Notes under the pieces: generated by a model | The model's database searches: none | Seen by the model: the letters and a program-made list of their open reading frames with translations, nothing else | What the model was told of the DNA's origin: nothing | Shown: in pieces, positions 42,976 to 49,940 of the stretch | How positions within the stretch are numbered: the stretch's first letter is position 1 | Layout of the letters: each line of letters opens with the position of its first letter | Assembly: GCA_022925895.1 (NCBI GenBank) | Contig: JAKSYS010000471.1 | Coordinates: 1 to 49,940 of the forward strand | From: Fragilaria crotonensis | Taxonomy: Eukaryota; Bacillariophyta; Fragilariophyceae; Fragilariales; Fragilariaceae | Direction of reading: 5' to 3' | Length of the DNA stretch: 49,940 nucleotides | Made by a program: the position numbers and the translations under genes

Positions 42976-44332
42976 ATGGTGCGACGACGAGGAGCTGCTA
43001 GTGGCGATGCGGACAATGACACTTCGAGAGTATCGCATGACGAAGGAGCTAGCACCGCAGCTGAGAGGTAAGTGATTCCAAACTCAATCTGATCACATTC
43101 AAAAAGCCACAGGTGCGTCGAGTGAAAGCACGCATCATTTATTAACACGTTCCCTGTATCGTGCTCGACATTCGCTTACCTGGTTTTCCAGACAAATCGA
43201 ACCCCTTCTCCTTGACCGTAATTTGAGAGAAGTGGAACGCGAGATCCCCATGGGTGATAATGGTGGTTCTCATGTCAAGCGACTGAACTTTCTCGAGCGA
43301 TCAGTGGCCCAATTATTTCCGTCCAACCCAGATTTTTTTGTCCAAGCCTTGAAATTTACCCTCTGTTTCGTGGGCCTGCAAGCCTCGTACCTAACGTGGG
43401 GATACATGCAAGAACTCATCATGACTACTGAATTTTCTCCCACTCCTCGAGTTCCAAAGGGAAAATTCCCGTCAGCAGCCTTTTGTGTCTTTTCGAATCG
43501 ATTCTTGGCTGTCATTGTGGCGGTGATTTGTGTCCGAATCAAGCACGGGGCCGTGTTTGGAAACAACACGGCACCACTCTTGGCCTTCACGCCGTGCGCA
43601 CTCAGCAACACAATGAGTAGCTGGAGTCAGTATGCGTCACTGAATTATGTATCCTTCCCGGTTCAGACCGTGTTCAAGAGTTCGAAAATCATTCCTGTGA
43701 TGATCATGGGTAAGCTGCTGAAAGGGACCAAATATCCCTTGTCCCAGTACATGGAAGCCGTCGCCATCACAGCGGGAGTCGCCATTTTTTCAATGGCCAG
43801 CAAGAAACACAAGGCAGAACAATCGGATGATACCGCCATGATTGGTCTTATCTTTTTGCTACTCTACGTCTGTTTCGATTCCTTCACATCCCAATGGCAG
43901 GATCGCGTGTACAGCAAGTATGGTCGCCAGAATGTGGACCAATACCAGATGATGTTGGGTGTCAACTGTTCGGCGATTATCATCACAACTTTGGGTCTTA
44001 TCGTAACTGGTGATTTCCCGATTGTTTACGAGTTTCTAGTTGCCAATCCCAAGGCATTGACCTACAATGTGATTACTGCCATAACATCGGCATCTGGGCA
44101 ACTCTGCATATTTTACACCATCAAGGAGTTTGGTCCCATCGCATTTACCATCATAATGACGACGAGACAAATGCTGTCGATTTGTATCTCTGCGATTGTC
44201 TTCGATCACCCCATTTCGGGCACGGCTCTGACGGGTGCAGCGGTTGTCTTTGCTGTCCTCTTTATGCAAATTCGTTCCAAGTATCAGGCTCGAAAGCTGA
44301 GAACGAAACGAGTAAGCGTAAGTGGCGGTTGA
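42976..44332 (+). CDS. UAA-family nucleotide-sugar/PAPS transporter (SLC35B2-like)
   Basis: Exon 1 is 42976-43067 and exon 2 is 43192-44332, joined in phase 2 across a 124-nt intron (GTAAGT...TCCAG). The product has 410 residues. A hydrophilic N-terminus of about 60 residues is followed by eight to ten membrane helices of the drug/metabolite-transporter superfamily. The motifs LQASYLTWGYMQE, FPVQTVFKSSKIIPVMIMGK and SATGQ-like SASGQLCIFYTIKEFGP match the UAA family, closest in appearance to Golgi transporters of the sulfate donor PAPS. It would import PAPS in exchange for a nucleotide monophosphate for sulfation of glycans in the Golgi. UDP-galactose-type substrates are the alternative. The C-terminus is basic (RKLRTKR). 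Exon 1 was found from its splice donor and frame continuity. Confidence 0.9.
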
Positions 44333-44449
44333 TCATACTATCGGCATGGGGTCCGTGGTGACATTATAAAACAAAAAGTCTAGATTCCAGCTTTTAATGG
44401 AGCTTCAAACAAATCATAGACCTCAGGACTGGTCAAGCAACTCGTTTTG

Positions 44450-45101
44450 TCACGACTGCGCCAGCCACAACCTCAATCGGTAGGCGTCTCCCCAATTCAA
44501 ATAGTATCTCACCAACAATTCTTCTCGAATAAAACCAAATGCATCTTGATACAATCTCTGGGCTGCTGCATTGCTCACTTCCGTTTCCAACGTGACGGAT
44601 ACGCACCCCATGCTTCGCATCCGTCGCAGAACTTATTGGACCAGTGATGCTCCAATGCCCAACCGTCGATGCGATGCCATGACAGCCAGCATTCCAATGT
44701 AACCAGTTCGTTCGGTCGTTGTTGTTGTTGTGGCACCACCTTCAGCTGCAACCCCAACTTCTTCGGCGTCGACTTTCCCTACGACGCAACCAATGGGTTC
44801 ATTCGGTTTGTCGGCGGGATACGCCAAGATGCAAAGTTCGGGGAAGCGTTCCAGAAAATAACGATATGTGAAAACTGAAAACAAACGGATGTGAGTTGAC
44901 TCGACGGGATGGATTCATTTAGTATTGATATGACGATCCATCGAGGAAGAAATTTGGACACACACACACACACGTGGGGTATGATGTAGACGTACTGGAA
45001 TAGGGCTCCGAAAGGTCTCGACCCACCAAGGACATTACAGAATCCAGTTGTGATTCATCCACATAATCTCGAAATATGATTCCAGGAATGTCTTCTTTCA
45101 T
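44450..45101 (-). pseudogene. NAA30: NAA30-like N-terminal acetyltransferase (NatC catalytic subunit) with an in-frame stop
   Basis: Exon 1 is 45101-44996 and exon 2 is 44874-44450, joined in phase 1 across a 121-nt intron containing a (CA)n run. Together they encode 176 codons. The protein matches NAA30: LSEPYSIFTYRYFLERFPEL across the splice, GYIGMLAVMASHRRLGIGASLV (acetyl-CoA-binding R/QxxGxG loop), VTLETEVSNAAAQRLY and VRYYLNWGDAYRLRLW. Codon 116 is TAA (44633-44635), where family members have a residue such as Lys between the acetyl-CoA loop and the next helix. Everything after it stays in frame and conserved. NatC acetylates Met-Leu/Ile/Phe N-termini co-translationally and is normally kept. 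The stop may therefore be a sequencing error, a recent nonsense allele or a recoded codon. Confidence 0.85.
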
Positions 45102-45773
45102 GACTGAAGGTATCTGTTAGTGGTGATGATGATGGTTGGTCCTGGATTGATCAATTTGGTGACAAACCACAAATAATGGTTTCGAAAGTATAAATGCTGC
45201 CAGTCTCACGAGAAAACTTGAGCGTATGGCGTGTAGAATTGGGAATTGTAGATGTCGATAATGGGAGGACCCCACATAAAAAAGTCTACAGTAACAGCTA
45301 CAGAAACACTGGAGTACTGTATGCATACGAAGCAGTAACAGGACATACGACACTCTACTTCTCGTAGTAGTAGGACTACTTCACTCTGAAATACCAGTAC
45401 AAGTACTGGAGTACCAGCTACTAATACCTGTTACTGTAGTACCGTCTTATCCGTGTACTCCACTGCTACGGTGGACAGTAGACAGTTCTTCGAGTACCCG
45501 GTACCGAGTACCTGGCACCTGGTACGTGCATGATACTTGTACTGGAGTATCACTACAAGAGTGTGAGCTGTGAGCATTGGAGAGAACAGAAACAACGCCA
45601 CGCAATTCACCTGTCGATCGAATATCTTCCAACAACTTCCCACTTCTGATGAAAGGACCCGCTCTTGAAGTTCAGCAATTATAAGCAACTGATTCAGTTC
45701 CATCGTAAATTTTATCCGAGCAGGTTTGTATCATGATTGGATGATTTAGCTATTGAGCATCAACATCGACGTC
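45102..45773. other. Divergent spacer between NAA30-like and channel genes
   Basis: It contains a GTAC tract (11 copies in 45312-45541). A minus-strand open frame from 45703 (MELNQLLIIAELQ...) might be a 5' exon, but no consistent splice into the NAA30 frame was found. No other gene is seen. Confidence 0.45.
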
Positions 45774-46982
45774 ATGGAGCCGTTTTTCGCATTTTTAAGG
45801 GACAAGAGTGAGGATCCGAAGGTAAAGGAGGATGATCCCGAACGAGCGGAGACTGTGCGCCTAATTCCAGAATCCCAATTGCCAGATGCGGATTCGAGCA
45901 CCAACTATGCATCGACTCAAGATCCTGCGATTCATAAGATTCGATTCCAAGTCGTAGTCTGGTACGTCGGTCCAGTCGATGTCGTCCTGGGAAAGGTAGA
46001 AATGAAGTTTCGAGTAACAATTTTCTGGAATACCCCCACCAACTTCTCTCGGAGCGACCCAGTTGGCTACGGCCTAGACAACCCATGGCATAAAAAGGTG
46101 TGGGCCATGCATGGACGACAGCGAGCCTTTGAACGAAACCTTTCACGCATCATGGATCAAGGTTCGCGCTTAGTCTACGTCCCTCCCGTGTCCATTCTCA
46201 ATGCTGTGGATTTAGAAACCGTTGGGGATGCGGAAGTTTGCTTGATCGATGAAAAGATCCAACTTATGAAGTGGACCTGTCTGTATAAGGCATCTCTCTT
46301 GCAAGACGACCTGCAAGTACCTAACTTTCCTCACGATGAACATGATTTGGTCATGCGATTCGGTATCTTGAAACATCGCCAGCCTAACAAACGCTGGGAT
46401 CGAAGGAAGTGGAAGCTCGCTCTAGCCACAGTCGAGGATACCCTGGATACCATTCACACGCCTCATGGGCTGATTGTTGATCATGTCAAGGTCCCGGGAT
46501 TCAGTTATACGGGTGGATTAAAGTTTGAATTCGTTCCCCTCCGTTATGGTATGCAGGGAAAGGATGCTGCCGAGGATCAGTGTCTTCAGGTTAAACTCCG
46601 CGTACATCGAGATTCCTCTTATTACAATTGTAATATCATCCCTCTTCTGGCTATGCTCAATGTTGTAGCCCTGTCGACGATGGCATTGGATGCCGAACAT
46701 TTTGGTTCGCGTGGTGAGATGATTCTTGCCACAAGTTTTGTGGAGATTGGCATTCGCATGACCGTTGATTCTCGATTACCATTGGTGGGGTATCAGATCA
46801 AAATCCAAGTCGTCCTCAACCATTTCTTTTATGGACTTGTCTTCTTGGGTCTCGAGAGCAGTTTGGTGTACGTGTTGCATGAAAAATACGGAGTCGATAC
46901 GTCATGGATCGACCGCGGCGCTGTGATGCTCGAGCTCCTTCACCTACTGATCGCTCTTGTCTACTACTATTGTTTCTTTTAG
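45774..46982 (+). CDS. Pentameric ligand-gated ion channel-like protein lacking the Cys loop
   Basis: The first ATG in frame gives 402 residues from a single exon. An acidic N-terminus of about 50 residues leads into a beta-rich extracellular-type domain (VVVWYVGPVDVVLGKVEMKF, YVPPVSILNAVDLE, NFPHDEHDLVMRFG). The last motif matches the FPxDxQ hairpin at the tip of pentameric channels, but both loop cysteines are absent, as in prokaryotic members. The channel part begins YYNCNIIPLLAMLNVVAL (M1), continues EMILATSFVEIGIRMTVDSR (M2) and QVVLNHFFYGLVFLGLESSL (M3), and ends GAVMLELLHLLIALVYYYCFF (M4). There is no obvious signal peptide. Ligand and ion are unknown. An anion or cation filter cannot be read safely from M2. 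Confidence 0.8.
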   Translation: MEPFFAFLRDKSEDPKVKEDDPERAETVRLIPESQLPDADSSTNYASTQDPAIHKIRFQVVVWYVGPVDVVLGKVEMKFRVTIFWNTPTNFSRSDPVGYGLDNPWHKKVWAMHGRQRAFERNLSRIMDQGSRLVYVPPVSILNAVDLETVGDAEVCLIDEKIQLMKWTCLYKASLLQDDLQVPNFPHDEHDLVMRFGILKHRQPNKRWDRRKWKLALATVEDTLDTIHTPHGLIVDHVKVPGFSYTGGLKFEFVPLRYGMQGKDAAEDQCLQVKLRVHRDSSYYNCNIIPLLAMLNVVALSTMALDAEHFGSRGEMILATSFVEIGIRMTVDSRLPLVGYQIKIQVVLNHFFYGLVFLGLESSLVYVLHEKYGVDTSWIDRGAVMLELLHLLIALVYYYCFF

Positions 46983-47052
46983 AGCCTTGTGCAAAATTAT
47001 ATCCGTGTGTATAAACTAGCTAGAGTAGCGAGTTTGCTTACAAATGGAAACG

Positions 47053-48493
47053 TCAATGAGACGGCGAGTTAGACAGAGTGTACTCGAATGTCCACACGTC
47101 AAGACCCAGGGAATCCTTCAGGCTCGAGAACTCCTTGTCGAGTTTTCGAATATGGTCCTTGTCCCATGTCATTGTGGTGGTGCATTCAGCGGTGATGACG
47201 AAGTCACGGCGACCATTATGTCTCATGACAACTTCAGTTGAGATATTCTCCACAGACATACCTTCTTCGGTAATTTTCGCAGCAATGGCAGCCAACATGC
47301 CGGGCCTGACAACGAGCACAAACAGAGTGAGCAAATTGGAAAAGAGAAACGAGAGGGAAATGAAACCACAACTCAGTCACGTACCTGTCTTCCCCGATAC
47401 AATGTATACGAAGACCATGCACCGCTTTGCTGTATTCCCCTGTGGCACGCCTCGTCAGACCGGTGCAACGAATGTTGAGAGGTTTCAAGTCCGGATTCTT
47501 CTGTAGCGACTTGATAAGGCTTTGGGTTTGTCCGGGCGGCGTTGCAACATGCATGAGAATGATAAATTCATTCCCCAATCGCACCATTTTGGAGTGTGTC
47601 ACGTTGCCATGTTCTTTCGCGACGCTTGCCGCCAACATGGCGACCCATCCCGGCTTGTCCGGTCCAGAGGCAGTCAGGACAAGATGATTCATATCCTTGT
47701 CCAAGTCCACAGACGTGTGAAAAAATCCCACAAATCCCTCTTGCATCATGGTCAGAGTCGCTCCCGTGACGGCACCTCCGGCCATTTCTTCTCCGTGGAC
47801 GACATCGCCACCACGCATGGAGGAGAGGATGCACGTCCATAGGAGGGATACGCCAGCGACAAATGGGATACGAGCGTACATGGGCATGAAGGAAAAGTTA
47901 ATAATCATGGCGGGGACCCAAATTTTCCAAAGTGCGATCAAGTCTTCTTTTAGGTTGGCGCGGCAATTGGAAAGGCTTTTGCCAATGTCGAAACTATCGG
48001 ACATGACGAGGTCTTTGGTAATGTAAAATGCTGGAAAGTACATGAGAGGGTGATGCACACATTGATCGAGGAAAACCTGAAAAATGTTGTGAGTGGATGC
48101 GATACATAGACACAAACGTAAAGTACCGGTACATACTTCAAGCTCAGCACTCGCCACTATCAGCATTGTCAAACTCACCTGTCCAGCGAGTTGCGCCATG
48201 CCCTTAAAGTCTCGGATCTTGGCCCGAAGCGGCTTGGCAGCGAATTTGGCAGCGTGCGGAAAGAGTCGAGTAAAGACAGGAACATAGAGAGTATACTGAA
48301 CACCACCCAAATAAAAGAACCCAAAGGCTGCAAAGGCAGCATTCCGCTTCCAATCGATTTCCTCACGTCGCTCGACAACCTTTTGCACCAACAAATCTGA
48401 AAATGAGGTCTTGACACAAGAGAGTCCCACGCCGAAAGCAAAGGGGTACTTTGCTGGGATTCGAGTCCATCCTGTACGGACGATGGAAGCCAT
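47053..48493 (-). CDS. Mpv17/PMP22-family membrane protein fused to two ACT domains
   Basis: Exons 48493-48179, 48076-47385 and 47305-47053 join cleanly to 419 residues. The introns are 102 and 79 nt, with donors GTGAGT and GTACGT. Residues 10-195 are Mpv17/PMP22-like with four predicted helices: YPFAFGVGLSCVKTSFSDLL, GGVQYTLYVPVF, DQCVHHPLMYFPAFY and the family signature LWKIWVPAMIINFSFMP / ARIPFVAGVSLLWTCILS. Two ACT domains follow: 235-300 (HLVLTASGPDKPGWVAMLAA) and 326-410 (LRIHCIGEDRPGMLAAIAAK). Each has the D-[KR]-P-G loop that binds small ligands, typically amino acids. The splice at 47385/47305 rebuilds the second ACT motif exactly, which supports the fusion. Mpv17 proteins form channels in mitochondrial, peroxisomal or plastid membranes. 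Ligand gating by the ACT pair is inference. Confidence 0.88.
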
Positions 48494-49083
48494 CGCTGAG
48501 AATGGCGACAAGAACAGTTACAGCAACGGGTGCGGCAGACAGTTTGAAGAACAATGTCTCAATGTTTTTATCCGCAACGATGTGGAAATATACGAGTACT
48601 CGAGCCTCGAGCACAGGATATAACTCGAATATTTCTTCATGACTGTGTGGTACATGGCATGTTTTACTGGAGTAGGAGGATATCACGTTGTAGTACGTAT
48701 ACTGTACAGTGCGTCGGAATTTAGTACTGGTGTAATGTGGGACTGCAACTGTAAGTCTACTGGTGTAGAACGTGACGAAGACAAAACTCAACGAATGATG
48801 ACGTCAAGGTCTTAATGACGTGGGGACGTGAATCCCGCGGATGGAGGTTGGCTGGCTGTTTTGGACTTCGTCACGGTTGTACAGGTAACGGTACTCGTCC
48901 TCGTACCTCGTACACCACTGGCACAACTGTACAAGTACAGAACGTGCATGATACTGCGTGCACAGTTAGCAGCTGGAGTTCATTCCTCAATTGTCATGAC
49001 GGTATTGCGAGATACTGTCTCATGCAGCCCATCATAACGACCCGACCATCGCAAAGTGCTGCCACCACCAAATCCTCATCAGT
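48494..49083. other. Divergent spacer between Mpv17-ACT and GNAT-like genes
   Basis: No gene is seen. GTAC/CGAGTACTCGAG units lie at 48592-48740 and 48890-48940. The CRE-type sites are listed separately. Confidence 0.5.
48799..48821. promoter_or_regulatory. Paired CRE/bZIP-type sites
   Basis: TGACGTCA at 48799-48806 and TGACGT at 48816-48821 lie about 310 bp upstream of the Mpv17-ACT ATG and about 270 bp upstream of the GNAT-like ATG, between two divergent genes. Confidence 0.45.
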
Positions 49084-49899
49084 ATGGTGTCGGCATCCGA
49101 AGCTGGCACCCCAGATCCACTTGAACCAGGTGGAGAGGACGTTCGCAAGAAACGTGAATACAACAACGATCAGGACGGCACCGTCGCCGAAGAGGATGGT
49201 GCCACTGCCGCTTTGAGTGGCAATGGCGGCGACGACGAAGACGACGACGATGATGACGGCAAGAACGAAATAACCAAAACGATTCCGGCCAAAATGACAT
49301 CGGCAACAGTTCAGCAATCGGAAACCGATGTAGAAACCGCGTTGCATCAGGTCATGGGGAACGACCCGTCGGACAAGGAATTCGTGTCGGCGGATTCGTG
49401 GATCACGTTTCGGGTTGGACATGCCGGAGATGCATCCACAATTGCCTCCTTATATCGGAGTACAGCATCATTAGTATCGTCCGCTGAGGGAGGAGGAAAG
49501 TTGTCGACAAAGGACGATGGCAAAAGCAGTAAATTGAATGAGGAAATCGATGACGCCTTGGAGTTGCAACTCGCTGCAGGGTTGGGTGACGAAGACACGC
49601 CTCCCGCCGTCTTTTGCGTTTTTGCGGATGTTACCTCGAACAAGCATGCCGATCCTGTGAACTCCAATAAAGATGAATTGCCTGGTAACACCACTGTCAC
49701 GCATATTGGTGCGGTCGCCTTGTTCAGTTTAGACTGGGAATTCGGGACGCGCATCTTACGAATCGAGTGGTTTCATGTGGACGAGACAATCGCGGAGCAC
49801 GATCTAATCAAACGACGTTTGTGGTTTCGACTATCCGCACTGGCACTCGCAACTGCATGTCAACTTCTACTTCCCCCCTCATCGTCGGTGGCTGAGTGA
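49084..49899 (+). CDS. GNAT-like acetyltransferase-fold protein
   Basis: From the ATG at 49084 the frame gives 271 residues. The first 100 are acidic and low-complexity with a run of Asp. ITFRVGHAGDASTIASLYRS then looks like the first strand and helix of a GNAT domain. The strand VTHIGAVALFSLDWEFG and the segment RILRIEWFHVDETIAEHDL would be the central beta strands before the acetyl-CoA loop. The loop itself is poor (no clear R/QxxGxG/A), with IKRRLWFRLSALALATACQL as the following helix. A second acetyltransferase-like gene close to NAA30 is probably coincidence. Function and substrate are unknown. The C-terminus PPSSSVAE is complete within the window. Confidence 0.6.
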   Translation: MVSASEAGTPDPLEPGGEDVRKKREYNNDQDGTVAEEDGATAALSGNGGDDEDDDDDDGKNEITKTIPAKMTSATVQQSETDVETALHQVMGNDPSDKEFVSADSWITFRVGHAGDASTIASLYRSTASLVSSAEGGGKLSTKDDGKSSKLNEEIDDALELQLAAGLGDEDTPPAVFCVFADVTSNKHADPVNSNKDELPGNTTVTHIGAVALFSLDWEFGTRILRIEWFHVDETIAEHDLIKRRLWFRLSALALATACQLLLPPSSSVAE

Positions 49900-49940
49900 T
49901 TCGTTGTCTATTTACGTCAGTTATATACCAACGCGTTATT

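Noticed and set aside
45447-45703. Possible 5' exon for NAA30 starting at 45703
   Set aside because: Joining its donor to the acceptor-like CAG before 45101 puts a stop in frame; the ATG at 45101 gives a normal NAA30 N-terminus.

Overview
The window looks like nuclear DNA of a photosynthetic stramenopile, most likely a diatom. The genes have few, short GT-AG introns (70-280 nt). A triose-phosphate translocator starts with a signal peptide ending at an SA-F site, the pattern of proteins imported into diatom-type complex plastids. Other family members fit the same group: a PUFA-type ELO elongase, a RETICULATA-related plastid protein, a selenocysteine elongation factor, a MORN protein and a Cys-less pentameric channel. 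The species cannot be named from the sequence alone.

Layout. 1-1519: a secreted acidic protein gene and GTAC-rich intergenic DNA. 1520-5312: a PIF/Harbinger element (TAA target duplication) with a Myb/SANT-like gene and a broken DDE transposase. 5369-10843: a Mutator-like (MULE) element with 443-bp terminal inverted repeats, a 9-bp target duplication, a Ulp1-type protease gene, a broken transposase and a small antisense ORF. 11037-14796: two tandem PDI-like genes sharing an intron position. 15035-23554: a compact block of housekeeping genes (plastid sugar-phosphate translocator, small membrane protein, eEFSec, FSH-type hydrolase-fold protein, ELO elongase). 23555-27687: gene-poor, GTAC-rich. 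27855-31034: a decayed Tc1/IS630-like transposase. 32387-36118: glycosyltransferase-like, MORN and RETICULATA-related genes. 36459-42056: a non-autonomous element abutting a second PIF/Harbinger element, the two sharing one target site. 42976-49899: UAA/PAPS-type nucleotide-sugar or PAPS transporter, NAA30-like acetyltransferase with an in-frame stop, pentameric channel, an Mpv17-ACT-ACT fusion and a GNAT-like protein.

How things work together. The host genes are largely single, unrelated functions, so no operon-like system is implied. Transposons occupy roughly one third of the window, and every large element has damaged coding sequence. Intergenic DNA is strikingly loaded with the tetranucleotide GTAC in palindromic contexts, whereas coding regions are not. 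TGACGT/TGACGTCA (CRE/bZIP-type) motifs cluster upstream of the translocator, the UAA transporter and the Mpv17-ACT gene. The most unusual protein is the Mpv17/PMP22 membrane domain fused to two ACT ligand-binding domains.
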